Assembly (NCBI GenBank): GCA_024509875.1 | Contig: JAMPIV010004930.1 | Span: 171,919-235,918 of the forward strand | Reading direction: 5' to 3' | Length of the DNA stretch: 64,000 nt | Origin: Oreohelix idahoensis | Lineage: Eukaryota; Mollusca; Gastropoda; Stylommatophora; Oreohelicidae | Shown: piece after piece, positions 22,578 to 34,399 of the stretch | Layout of the letters: every line of letters starts with the position of its first letter | Position numbering within the stretch: the stretch's first letter is position 1 | Program-made: the position numbers and the translations under genes | Notes under the pieces: generated by a model | What the model was told of the DNA's origin: nothing | Databases searched by the model: none | What the model saw: only the letters and a program-made list of their open reading frames with translations

Positions 22578-24784
22578 TGTAGTGGTGTTGATGGTATTGT
22601 ATGATGGTGATATTACTAAATGTAATTGTATGAGGCCAGCTGTGAAGGCTCCTGAGATAAAATGTAGTTGAGAATTGTCAGAAGGCCTTTCTTGCTACCA
22701 CTACGACCTCACACTTAATTTTTTTTTATGAATGTGGCTACGTAAAGTGTCTAGGGTTATGATATGTAGTGTGGTGTAATAGGTTATAGATATACCCACA
22801 GATATTTAACAAGACTAATAATATTAATAAATATTACAACACACTGAACTAACTCAATAGTGTAAAATTTTTGTTAGAATTATATTACATTTATTTTGTT
22901 CTGGATCAATTTTTAGGTTGACCAGAACTTAAAAGGATTTAAAGATTATGAAAGAAATGCATGGAATATTATATCATAAATGCAATAGTGTACATATATA
23001 TGTAATATACTAGTTAGTTTTAATAAAATGTTCTAGTAGTCATCTACTTGGGAGGATATTTAATGTTTGTGCTGTTGGGGTGGCCTCATCACACCTGTCT
23101 ATATTGACTACACAGTGTCCAGAAAATGGTGGGAATTTTATGGGGTATTAGTAACTAAAGGGCTTTGGTGAATGTCCAGCAGACCAGAGGCTCACTCATC
23201 TTTTAATTGTAGCTCTGGTGCTGAAATCTGATGGTCCCACCTCTCTGTGCTGGCGGGCAATAATGGTGGTCTCTGTCACAAATACTGCACAGATACACTC
23301 GAGTAAAGTCACCAACTGAATAGTCACTGCTTTGTTGACAACAGAAACTCGCAGCTCTGCAATCAAAGTATGGGCCATGTGTCAAAATCTATTCTCTACC
23401 CACGTCTGGACACAACACTGACACAGCAACCACATCATACAGACAGGTCAGATCTCTCTGACCAAACAGCACATTTACCATGGTGGTTTTACATCAGATA
23501 GATCCTCCCAGACCATAGATTCTGAAAAATATTTATTAGTTGTCTGCCCTAAAAGAGGATAGGTAATATGTTCCATTATTCTCAACACTTGATCTGTCTT
23601 GCATAATCCTTGCTGGAGTTTATGTACATTGTTGGTCCCTAGACCCTGACTAGGGCGGGGGGTCTAGAGCAAATCCCTACTTGTTTGTAAGGCTAGATTT
23701 CGATATGGCAGTATCAAATCACTCGAACATGAAACAATATTCAAAATATATAAAGAAATAATTTCAATCTTACCAGATTATGAATAAATAACACAGAATT
23801 GCTAGCAAAACTCAGCTGAGCTGCTGGCTATAGTATGGCGTCCCTAACTTTATTACACTTTCTTTCATATGGAAATCACCACACTTTAAAATCTGTGTCT
23901 ATCACTGAACAACTATTGAAGAATGGCCCCACTTTCGCGTCTGAGCGCTAATGATATGATTGTCTGTGGCCAATCACTGCCCAGGTTTATTTTAATTTCA
24001 AATTCCTACACTAAAGTCATTTCAGTCATGCTTCAGTCAAGTATGGATGGTTATCTGTTAGTCTGTCCGTCTCTACTTGTGTTTCTACAAAATGTACTTG
24101 ATTTTTGAACCAACCTTTCTCTCCCCTCCAAAATTTTGTCGTTAAAAGTTATTTTTAGACACAGCCACCACAATATCCCCTCTCCTCTATACCAAGTAGA
24201 TTTGAACACCTGCGACTCGAGGTCGTGTTTTTTTGTGCAATTAGCGACACTTTTAGATTCAATACAGTCTGTCTATGATGTGAACAACACTGTCTTTTGT
24301 CATTATCTTCAATATTATCTATCCGTTTGTAAAATTAAGAACGTATTTGTTCACTGCTCAGAATGGGCCATCCGGCCAGCTAATTTTTTATATTCCTAAC
24401 ATTAATATTAAGAAAAAAGTACTTTTTAAATTTTTGTAATATTCCTAACATCTGCGTTTAGCCGCTGAATTCAAATCAAGGGCTTGGTATCGCAAAAGCG
24501 TCCATTCCGTACCTCGTGTCAATTTGGGGGACGTGAATTTTTACTTTCCTCCATCCCCCCCAATTGCATCTCCTTAGCCGTGCCAGTCTCACGCAATCTT
24601 TCCAGTCATATTTTTTCCTTTTTATCCGCCGTTCCCCTCCTGTCTAGCAAGTCAATTTTTATGGAGGATGATGACCCGCGGTCTAGGCGATCATGTACTA
24701 TTCGCAGCCTACGCATTATGTTTTTATCCTTAAATGTTATCTTTGGAGATATTTTACCGTTGTATCTCTGTCAATTTCACTACA
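22578..24784 (-). repeat. Family 1 LTR C (rightmost, 5' LTR)
   Basis: 2,207 bp, full length, including the block missing from LTR A. It is followed directly by the ACAGT target duplication. Confidence 0.93.
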
Positions 24785-24789
24785 ACAGT

Positions 24790-25007
24790 ACACGTTTTAT
24801 TTTTAGAAACGCGTGTATGCTGCTGTAGGCTTTACTAGTAAACGTGAAAGCGTTACAATTATGCAGACGAAGTAGGAAAAGGGGGATTTTTGTACGCCAT
24901 TGTGACAGCACTTGTCTTTTACCATTCTTCTTTCCTTTTATTGAATTAATTCGTTAGGCTTTACATTTACTTTTTAATTTATATATGTGGATTAGAATTT
25001 CACGACA
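24790..25007 (-). mobile_element. Solo LTR of family 2, right portion
   Basis: Continues the LTR interrupted at 9000 and ends TTTCACGACA, as do the family 2 LTRs at 45290 and 52234. The CAGAG target duplication follows at 25008-25012. Confidence 0.88.
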
Positions 25008-25211
25008 CAGAGCAAGACAAACCTGATGTATATACCAGAGCAAGACAAACCTGATGTATATACCAGAGCAAGACAAACCTGATGTATATACCAGAGCAAA
25101 CCAAACCTGATGTATATACCAGAGCAAACCAAACCTGATGTATATACCAGAGCAAGACAAACCCGATGTATGTACCAGAGCAAACCAAACCTGATGTATA
25201 TACCAGAGCAA
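25008..25211. repeat. 28-bp minisatellite, part 2 (about 7 units)
   Basis: Resumes the array broken at 7181. Counting the CAGAG duplication once makes the broken unit whole, so parts 1 and 2 were one array before the LTR inserted. Confidence 0.95.
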
Positions 25212-25563
25212 GTGGAATGGGAAAAAAACAACAAAAAAAACAACAAATAGTAATACGTCTTACAAGGAGAAAGGACAGGAAAAACCTACGTTCATTGTTT
25301 CTTATTTTTTGTTGTTAATGTACTTTCGATTTCCGGTTTAGTGGCAGCCATCTTGCTTCTGTGACTGGACATGTGACTGGACACAAGGGAGTTATTTTTC
25401 TCTTATTTTTATAGTTTCATGTTCTCTACTTAATTCTCATTTTCTTTCTTTCCCTCCTGTCTTGTTTGTCTGTCCCTGACGAAGGCCTTGTGGCCGCAAC
25501 GTAGGTTTTTCCTGTCCTTTCTCCTTGTAAGACGCATTACTATTTTTTTTTTTCCCATTCCAC
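25212..25563. mobile_element. 352-bp foldback/MITE-like element with long inverted repeats
   Basis: The arms 25212-25292 and 25498-25563 are inverted copies (GTGGAATGGG ends; inner blocks TCTTACAAGGAGAAAGGACA and AAAAACCTACGTT), with a short A/C-rich insertion in the left arm. The interior has no ORF. It lies between two stretches of the 28-bp array, but no target duplication was found, and about 45 bp of unrelated sequence follows before the array resumes. Confidence 0.6.
25476..25505 (+). other. Hammerhead-ribozyme-like core (degenerate)
   Basis: CTGACGA (25476-25482), then a GGCC/GGCC stem with a TTGT loop, then GCAA and ACGTAGG, which can pair with CCTACGT in the left arm (25285-25291). 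This follows the order of a hammerhead core (CUGANGA, stem II, GAAA, stem III). It departs from the consensus by an extra A before stem II, GCAA for GAAA, and no evident stem I. Similar motifs occur in Penelope-like elements and retrozymes. Activity is not expected as it stands. Confidence 0.25.
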
Positions 25564-25607
25564 TGTTTTACCCCCGTCTTACGGCAGTTCTCCTCATATA
25601 CTTATAT

Positions 25608-26549
25608 CATACCAGAGCAAGACAAACCTGATGTATATACCAGAGCAAGACAAACCTGATGTATATACCAGAGCAAGACAAACCTGATTTATATACCAGA
25701 GAAAACCAAACCTGATGTATATACCAGAGCAAACCAAACCTGATGTATATACCAGAGCAAGACAAACCTGATGTATGTGCCAGAGCAAACCAAACCTGAT
25801 GTATATACCAGAGCAAGACAAACCTAATGTATATACCAGAGCAAACCAAACCTGATGTATATACCAGAGCAAACCAAACCTGATGTATATACCAGAGCAA
25901 GACAAACCTGATGTATGTACCAGAGCAAACCAAACCTGATGTATATACCAGAGCAAGACAAACCTGATGTATATACCAGAGCAAGACAAACCTGATGTAT
26001 ATACCAGAGCAAGACAAACCTGATTTATATACCAGAGAAAACCAAACCTGATGTATATACCAGAGCAAACCAAACCTGATGTATATACCAGAGCAAGACA
26101 AACCTGATGTATGTGCCAGAGCAAACCAAACCTGATGTATATACCAGAGCAAGACAAACCTAATGTATATACCAGAGCAAACCAAACCTGATGTATATAC
26201 CAGAGCAAACCAAACCTGATGTATATACCAGAGCAAGACAAACCTGATGTATGTACCAGAGCAAACCAAACCTGATGTATATACCAGAGCAAGACAAACC
26301 TGATGTATATACCAGAGCAAGACAAACCTGATGTATATACCAGAACAAACCAAACCTGATGTATATACCAGAGCAAACCAAACCTGATGTATATACCAGA
26401 GCAAGACAAACCTGATGTATGTACCAGAGCAAACCAAACCTGATGTATATACCAGAGCAAGCCAAACCTGATGTATATACCAGAGCAAACCAAACCTGAT
26501 GTATATACCAGAGCAAACCAAACCTGATGTAAATACCAGAGCAAGACAA
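25608..26549. repeat. 28-bp minisatellite, part 3 (about 33 units), with 336-bp higher-order repeat
   Basis: Same 28-bp unit as at 6929. Rare variants recur at exactly 336 bp, or 12 units: TGATTTAT at 25685 and 26021, and ATGTATGTGC at 25771 and 26107. This indicates block duplication inside the array. The long minus-strand ORFs (about 300 codons) come only from the repeat. Confidence 0.95.
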
Positions 26550-28095
26550 ATTATCCCCGGGTATAGTCTGGTGTCTTGCCACTAATATGAAGTCATGCAT
26601 GAGGCTGGTAACTTCATCATTTAAACAAATTGCTACAGAAACCACAGCTGACACAACATATGAGTGCTCGATGCTGGCTTCCTGTTAGGGAACTTGCTGT
26701 AGTGGTGGGGGCTTCACGCCCATTAACAAGTGAAAAGAAAAATTATGATGACTAATCGGTGCAAGATTACTGGCCTAGTACACAAGGGATGCAAATAATC
26801 GATAATTGTATGCTGACATGCACGTCACAAACGGCGATTGAGTAGGGCTGGCTTCAGGTGGGCTAACCTATTCTGTTCAAACGTAATATAACTGCAGAAA
26901 CTATCCTTTTCCACATCATTGTATTTGTGTCCTTCAATTGAAGTACTGGGAGACATGATCACGTGAAGCAGAACAAACAATGCGCTATCACTAGAATGAC
27001 AACACTACAAATTTGGCTTACTCTCCAGAATATATCTGGCATTTCTCTGTTATGTACAAGCAGTTTACTTTAATTCTAGCTTAATGGAGTCACTGTTTGG
27101 TTTGGCCAGTGAATGAGCTTTGTATCACGCTAGGTAGACCTGCTAGTCTTACACAAACGCAATAAAGCGCAGCAGAATTCCAAGCCCACTCAACACACTC
27201 AAGACCAGTAACAGCAGTTCCTTGATTAAACAAGTCAACGAGAACAAATGCATAGAAATTCTGTCCACAGAGCATTGTAGAATCACGATAGGAATAAAAA
27301 TAAGAGTTATAAGCTTCATGCGGTGGCTAATCAACATTTCCCAGGATACTGTGCCATTTCTGATGAATACCATATTCTTATCAACTTTCATTATATAGAG
27401 GCTGCCCCTTGTAGTTCTCGGGGTTTCCCGTGAGGCAGAGAAAGACTAGACCAACTGTTGCTTCAGGCATGTCGTACCAGGCGATTAATGTGAGGTTTTG
27501 CATGGGGTTGGCAACCTCATTATATAAAACAAGTTATTGCAGAAAGTGTTGCTGCAAGTACATACCAATGTTTGGTGCAGGCTTGCTACATGGGGGCCAG
27601 CTGTAGTTGATGGTTCCATGCTCCGTAGGGAGCGGAAAGGACAATGATAATGAGGATATAGAGAACAGAAAAGGAAGATAGCAACTTGCTCAATTTGAAG
27701 ACAGAAAACAGTTGGAAATCTCATCAATATTGAGAAGGGTAAGATTAGGAAGGTGGTAGGAACAACGACCTGCGCAAGCCACACATACAGAGAGAGAAGG
27801 GGAGAGGGGGAGAGCGAATAAATAGATTGCACACCTCGTCAGAATGCATTACACTTTTTTATCATCACACACCTTTAACAGAATAAGATTTGGCTATAGG
27901 GCAAGGGGACGCCTGAGATGAAGCCGATTATATGTTAAAGAAATCACGAGGAAACAAGAGACTGCTCTGGTCAAAACAAAACAACTCACACAAGAACGAT
28001 AGCTGCTTCTCCCCACGCCACTTAATTGCGCAAGAAGATAGATCAATTTAAATGAAAGAATGTTATTTGTGTTGATCCACGGTTTTTCACGTAAT
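26550..28095. other. Gene-less region with a diverged repeat pair
   Basis: No gene recognised. Segments about 26575-26740 and 27455-27620 resemble each other (GCATGAGGCTGGTAAC against GCATGGGGTTGGCAAC, then TTGCTACAGAAA against TTATTGCAGAAA). They may be relics of one interspersed repeat. A purine-rich stretch lies around 27780-27820. Confidence 0.3.
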
Positions 28096-28106
28096 ATACT
28101 TTGTTT

Positions 28107-28901
28107 CACATCAACACATCCAGGAAAAAAAGGATAGACTTAATAAGTGTAGCCAGCAGGTGGGCTTGAACATCAACCTAAAGAAGACAGAGGTCATGAC
28201 GCTCAATGTGAGCAACCCTGAGCCCATATCAGTAAGGAATCAGCAACTGGAACAGACAGATGCCTTCACATACCTAGGATGCATAGTAACACCAGACGGC
28301 GGAGCAAGCAAAGACATCAACAACAGAATGAACAAAGCAAGAACAGCCTTTTTTAGTCTAAACAACATCTGGAAGTCCTCTCTGTACAGCACAAGCACAA
28401 AATTAAGATTATATCAGAGCTGTGTTCTTTCTGTGCTTCTCTATGGCGCGGAGAGCTGGAGAGTCACAGAGAAGGAAATGTCGAAATTGTCCTCTTTTCA
28501 CACAACATGCCTAAGGAAAATTCTCCGAATCTTTTGGCCGAATACCATCACCAACCAAGATCTGCTTACTCGGAGCAAGCAAGAGGACATGCACACCATC
28601 ATAGCTGGCAGACGTTGGAGCTGGGTTGGCCATGTCCTCAGAAGAGACCCCGATGCCATCACAAGAACAGCTATGCTATGGACCCCTGAAGGAAAACGAA
28701 AGAGGCCGACCAAAAACAACCTGGCGGAGGACTGTGGAGGCTGATATGCAAAGAATGAACCAGAGTTGGGGCACTGTACGAAGGATGGCCGCCGACCGAG
28801 CAAAGTGGAATCAATTTGTTGTTGCCCTACAAGACGCCACCAGGCGTAATGGCCACTGACTGCTTTGACGGTCGGCGGCTAAGGATCAAAGAAGAAGAAG
28901 A
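28107..28901 (+). mobile_element. 5'-truncated LINE insertion with (GAA)n tail
   Basis: Flanked by a perfect 11-bp target duplication ATACTTTGTTT (28096-28106 and 28902-28912), ending in a GAAGAAGAAGA tail at 28891-28901. It contains only the C-terminal part of a reverse transcriptase ORF and a short 3' UTR, as expected from incomplete reverse transcription at the target. Confidence 0.88.
28160..28859 (+). pseudogene. LINE reverse transcriptase C-terminal fragment
   Basis: Residues GLNINLKKTEVM, then FTYLGCIVTPDGG, LLYGAESWRV, CLRKILRI and WSWVGHVLRR are the thumb and C-terminal region typical of non-LTR reverse transcriptases (the F52C9.6-like or CR1/RTE-type class). The upstream frame is 194 codons to 28744. 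The true C-terminus (GRPKTTWRRTVEADM onward) is in another frame and runs to 28859, so a one-base shift lies near 28690-28720. The palm domain and endonuclease are missing. Not functional. Confidence 0.85.
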
Positions 28902-29078
28902 ATACTTTGTTTATCTGGTTGAAAAACTAGGGGCTATTTATCTCTTAAATTAGTTCGTATACGAGTTTTGTGGAACAAATCGTACACTATTTTACACATG
29001 CTTTTGACCAACCACGTGTGATTTTGAGAGATATCTGGGCAGGTGAAGAAATAATATTTCGCCTATCTTAGGCATATG

Positions 29079-29106
29079 ACTGCTTCTTCTTCTTCTTCTT
29101 CTTCTT
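29079..29106. repeat. (CTT)n microsatellite
   Basis: About nine CTT units; the short ORFs across it are artefacts. It is the inverse of the GAA tail about 190 bp to the left and may be the tail of a separate minus-strand insertion. Confidence 0.85.
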
Positions 29107-29220
29107 ACACTCTAAAATGTCTGCTTGAATATTTTCAAAGAAAGCAGTGGTCAACTTGAGGCTATCTGTATCTCCATCTTTGAAGCAGATGTTCAGCGGT
29201 AATTTTATCGATGCTACAGT

Positions 29221-30531
29221 CAGTGGCGTCACTAGGGTTGAGTGGACCGCACCGGGTGACACCATCAGAGGGTGTGACACCAAAATGACTTTCTATAAAA
29301 TTTTTGTGCAGTGTTTCAGCAGAAATTTATTATTTTTTCTAAAAATATCACTGTAGTTAGTTATAACCACAAAAACATTTTTAGTAAGCCCCAGCTTACA
29401 TGTACTGTATCTATATACCTACGTTTTTACTTCGAATTCTATAGTTTTCATACCGAATTTTCACTTTAACCACATGAAACTATGTAAATGTAAATACATT
29501 CAGGCTGTACGTATGATATTGTAATTTAAAGGTGTAATTTTAATTTTGCTAGTTGTGTATGTCACCACTATTGCCGTTACATTCAGTGATATACGGGAAT
29601 TACGATTTACAAGCAACATTAGTACAAAAAACATTACTAAGGATTCTGTATGGTCTGGTACGGGAGGAGGTTCATGGGGGTGACACCTGTTGCTGAGTTA
29701 TTTGCCGGTTGAAGATCATGCACTGAGTATGGTTACTTTAGTGATCTCTTGTTCATCGTGCTGGGGTTATTATTACGCGAATTAGGGTGAAGCGTTCATA
29801 CAACTCAGTAGCATGGTATGAAGAAGTAATTAATGTAACTTGAACTCAGCAACATTAATGAAGTAATTAATGCCTTCAGGTTGAGTCCGTAATATTTAAT
29901 CACATGTACACACAGGATGATCATTTCAAATAGGAGCAGAACATGAGTCCGTATAAGTCATGCATAAATTAATCAATAACGTAGACTGCTGGTTTACGTG
30001 TCAATGTCCGTTTAAGGATACAATGCAGTATTGTCGTCAGAACATCACAGCTATATGCACGCGCAGCTAGACATGGCTACCTGCCGACAGTGAGACTGCG
30101 AGTCTGAATATTCATACGAATTTGACGATTATTCTCCTCCTTCTGAGGATTCTAGTTAAACACTAACCTCCGTAAGTTTCCTCTCATATAGAGTTCTAGG
30201 ACTGACCCTGGTCCATCATAAATGCACATATAAATGGCTATATCATGCCATTGAATTGGAAGGTTAGAAAAACGCAGCTATTCAGCTTGGCGGTCAAGTA
30301 ACAAAGGGTAGCGTCTCCTAGTTACCGACTGTGACCCAAACAACGCTAGACACGTCATAATCGATCGTGTATGGAGCGTTCAATAATTGAAACATCTATC
30401 GCAATATATTAAATGTCTTAACCTTTACAATTGCACGTCTGCTAACCTTTAGCAGACGGCGTTAATAGCATATACCGTAACAACACCATGAGTTACTGCA
30501 CTGGGTGACACCAACCCTAGTGACGCCACTG
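29221..30531. mobile_element. Non-autonomous hAT-like DNA transposon, 1,311 bp
   Basis: Perfect 20-bp terminal inverted repeats CAGTGGCGTCACTAGGGTTG (29221-29240 and complement 30512-30531), flanked by a perfect 8-bp target duplication GCTACAGT (29213-29220 and 30532-30539). GGTGACACC motifs lie just inside both ends. No transposase-like frame is present inside, so it must have been mobilised in trans. The intact duplication argues for a fairly recent insertion. Confidence 0.9.
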
Positions 30532-30625
30532 GCTACAGTTACACTCATCGGTAGTTCCTATCTTCAACTTACTGAATAGATGGTATCCCAATCTATGTTG
30601 GCCCGTGCGGAGTCTGAAGATTACC

Positions 30626-30710
30626 ACTTCTGAAACTATTACTTCTGAAACTATTACTTCTGAAACTATTACTTCTGAAACTATTACTTCTGAAACTATT
30701 ACTTCTGAAA
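30626..30710. repeat. 15-bp tandem repeat
   Basis: Five to six copies of a 15-bp unit TTCTGAAACTATTAC; reads in frame as a five-residue repeat but sits in no recognisable gene. Confidence 0.9.
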
Positions 30711-33700
30711 AAAACTTTGATCTCCACTTTATGGATTTTGCTTTAAGTCATCTTGCTTCTCCTTTCGCACTCCTCGAGAAGTTGTAGTTACGAGTGCCAT
30801 AGAAATTCAGGTGCTTATGCAGTGGCGTGTAGCACTCTGTGTTAGAGCGTGAGCCATGGACAGTCTCACGCTAGCTGCCTCTTACGACATGCTTGGGTTA
30901 GTAGTAGTTCTATTCTTTATTTCTCTATTCAGAAACCTTGAGTAAATACACGGGGATGATATTTTTACAAATTACGCAATAAGAGAAGATTGGAAGTTAA
31001 CATAACACAACATCGGACGTACCTTCTACATGGCTCATATAGTGATGCCGCAGCATTCTATTTTTATGATTCGCGCAGACTTAGTGTCGGGCCTTTATAA
31101 AATAGTAGGCTTTGAGCTCTTTACATCAACAAATGTTTCAGAATGTTTCTGCTCTGGATCTTGAAACTTCTCCATGTGGCTGGAGGTTAATACCCGGATA
31201 TATCCCCTCTCTTGATTGAATTGTTTTCTTCTTCCTCGTTCGCCCTGAAAAGGACGGTGGTTGCGTTGTGTCTGTTTACGCCTAAGCTGTGATATCTACA
31301 CCTTTCGGTCGACACATCCGACTTCAGCACGGCATTTTTTAGGGACCGGGTTTGCCTTCCCATTTCGATCCGCACTCGCTCAGCCAGACTGCACTGCTGC
31401 AGACTGTTTCCAGGACCACCTGTTTTAACCGCATTAATGACGCTGGAGTAGAATGGTGTGATTGATTTCCAATCTAAAATGTTTAGGCTATTTTATTGAC
31501 TTAATTTTTCCAAGGTATTTAACATCTTTGTTATGAAGCGAAATCACAACTGTAATCACTTTTTAAAGCTGCTGATCTAAGAACCAAAGATAGTAGCCGA
31601 CGTCGTCAACTCACATAGACCACCTCTGAAGGTCAGTTTTGATTCAGCCTGTCAGATCTGTGTCCACTTTCTGTGGCCTTACTTATCATTATAGTGTCTT
31701 TTGCAATTGGCCCAGAAAAAAAGTTCGAGTTATTTGCTCCACTAACCAGAAATCATAATTCGTTGCTTTAAAAAAATATAATTGTTCAATATATCAGTGT
31801 ACCAATGTCACGGGATTTACTCCCCTTGCTTCAGCGTATCTACTGATGCTCTTCAAAGTTGTCTACCTTTCGCTTAAGATTACTCTTGGCAGAGATGTGA
31901 ACTGAAGAATAGTGCTTCAATTCTAGGGAGCCTCATAGGAGTTTAAGACATCAAGTACAACGGCTGATATGATCCAGGCCGTGTAGACTTTCTATCTTCC
32001 CTGACCTTCTACGAGGAGTAAGAATTTTATCGTTTTGATGAACCCTCAACTGATTTAAATCAGTAAAAGATTATTTCAATAGCTCTGTTTATGTGTATTT
32101 AAAATGACTCCTGCGGCTGCAGTTCACTCAAAATGACTGAATCAGCTATAAATTTGTATATTTACAGATACAAAATTTAATGATCACTTATTGTTAACAA
32201 TGTAAAGATGAGTAAAGGTTTTGATGGAAAAAAATGTTAATCTTAAAGATTCATCACAGGTGATGATCTGAATAAGGTGTTTTATACATTTCTTAAGAAA
32301 AGAGTTCACTTGGCAGCTTTAAGAGGGTACTTAGCTGCCTGTAAGATGTCCGTTGGTTTCTGCCCCAGCCGATGCTTGTTCTTTGCAGTTGTTGACTGGT
32401 TCGCTCTCGTCACTGGTCAAGTCTGGTGGCCGCAACACATCCCTCGTTTTATCGTGCGGTATTTGCAAAGATGGTCCAGCGTCTGTTTGTCAAGTCTGAT
32501 GTAGGTGTCTAGCTTTGACTGAAGGCCACTTTTACACCTGTTCCACACACTAGTACCACCAGTTGGTATCACCGACTAGTATCATGAAATAAGAGGGAAA
32601 CAAATACCCTCCTGAGTATTGGGCTTCCCGACACGAGAATCAGGTGCCCTCCACTTTTCGTTCGTCCATCCCATCTGCCTCAGAACTTTACCCTCTCTGA
32701 GCATTATTGTTTATCCCAGTGAGCGGAAAACACCAATTGCATTTATATAAAACATGCTTATATATTCATATGCACTGGTTGAAAAGGTTAATATAATAAG
32801 TATGAACATCACTTCTGTCATCATCAACTCCCTTCTCCATATGGAACCTGGGACTACCTCTGCTTTTGGTTCTCTATGAGAAGCCCTCATAATGCAGACA
32901 CCAGCTCTTGCAGTGGTGATTCATGAAACCAAATTCTATATGCTGAGGTTGCCAGCCTCGAATGAGCTTGGACATCCACTAGCAATTTTCACATGTTAAT
33001 AGATGCAAAATATAGAATTAGAAAATGTACAACTTATCCCAAAATCTCTTTGGGAATATACACTTCTCGTTCAGAGGAATAGTTAAGGAAACTAGATTAA
33101 GATGCCTCTTACGTGTGGTCTTGGGTATTACTTTACAATAGACTTCTACTATGACTTAGTGTTCAGGTTACTAGAATTCTGTGTTTTCCGTATTAATAAA
33201 GGTAGATTTGTCTTGCTGTATAAATCCACAAGGTACTCAAACACGTTGTCCGATCCTTTAAAATGCAATCCTGATCCTATTCAGTATTCTGGCTTGTCTT
33301 CTTGACGAGGTGAATTTCCCAGTGTCGTAAATTCAAAAGGCGCTAGATTATAAGGCAACATTTGGCCACGTACCCAGATTGCTACTATATGACAAGGCTC
33401 CAATCAGAAATGTTGCATTTTAACATCTCAAATGCCAAACCAATAGCATGCAATTTGCATATATTGGTAGAGGTATCTCTCACTATCCTGTCATGGAAAA
33501 TTCCATTCCTGCGCGACGTACAAAAATAAGATGCATTTACCTGGAGTCAATGTGGTATCATCACGTTTTATGGAGTCAGTTAATCTCTCAGGGATGGGCG
33601 AAACGCTTGTCTGGCCCTGTCATGCATCGAAACGTGAAACGTGAACAAAGACAGTAGAGAAAAAGAGAGTGCTAACAACAGAATAATGCACATAACTCAG

Positions 33701-34399
33701 TGCTCAACAAATGTAGTTCAATACTGCCGGAGAGGAGAAGAGAGCGCACAAATTATGTCACAGAAATAAGTAAACAACATAATTAATCAATAGTACAGTA
33801 GACTGGAAGTTGTGGAGATTGTCGCATGTTACGCATTGCCTAGTTAAATGTTTGAAGACCGAAAAGTGGGACACCAGTGTTCTGGCCTGAACAGAGAAAT
33901 GCAGGGATATTTTCCTGTGTGTATCTAGGGCAGCCAATCAGAGAAGGGGTTTCCCACGGTCAGATAGAATGACTTCGGCGAGTGTATAAGGAAGAATAAA
34001 TCGTCCGAAATCATGGTTAGAATTAGACATCGGGAAGGAGAACGGAATGACAGACAAGGATGAGAATGGTTTCCTTTTGACGGGAATATCTTCATTTATG
34101 TATAGGTACAAGGAAATCAGAAGGGAGTAAGTAGTTGTGAAGAATTTCGCAAGAATAGTGTCCGTGCATTGAGAAATCCTGTGTTTTTCCTATTTATAAT
34201 TCTATATAAAATCGTTAACACGACAGATATGGGAAAACAACATATGGATATAAAGGTCAACTCACGGAGAACGGAAATATATAACTCCAAAGGCTTGAAC
34301 TGGGAAAGGTGAAATGCACGAGACCAAGGTTGGAAACTCATTTAGCACAACCCCCTCGAAGTTACAACTATTTTGGGAAGTTTGCTGGAGTTGCGAGCC
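30711..34399. other. No recognised genes
   Basis: Unique-looking AT-rich sequence with only short frames (up to about 75 codons) and no family motifs. A CAGTGGCG hexamer-plus at 30821 resembles hAT ends, but no partner was found. Confidence 0.3.

Larger units (their letters stand above)
9001..24784 (-). mobile_element. Tandem Gmr1-like Ty3/gypsy retrotransposon (family 1): LTR-internal-LTR-internal-LTR
   Basis: Three LTRs (9001-10929, 15654-17863, 22578-24784) separate two near-identical internal regions, all on the minus strand. The LTRs begin TGTAGT and end ACTACA in plus orientation. A single ACAGT target duplication flanks the whole (8996-9000 and 24785-24789), and uninterrupted paralogues of the flanking sequence exist near 45070 and 52015. 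This is the product expected from one insertion followed by unequal LTR recombination, or from insertion of a dimer. Each internal region has gag, protease, integrase, reverse transcriptase and RNase H in that order. Confidence 0.93.

Noticed and set aside
25594..26544. Minus-strand ORFs of 304-316 codons with 28-residue period
   Set aside because: A 28-bp unit without stops is read in all three frames and gives the same peptide; several frames are open at once, so no protein is implied.
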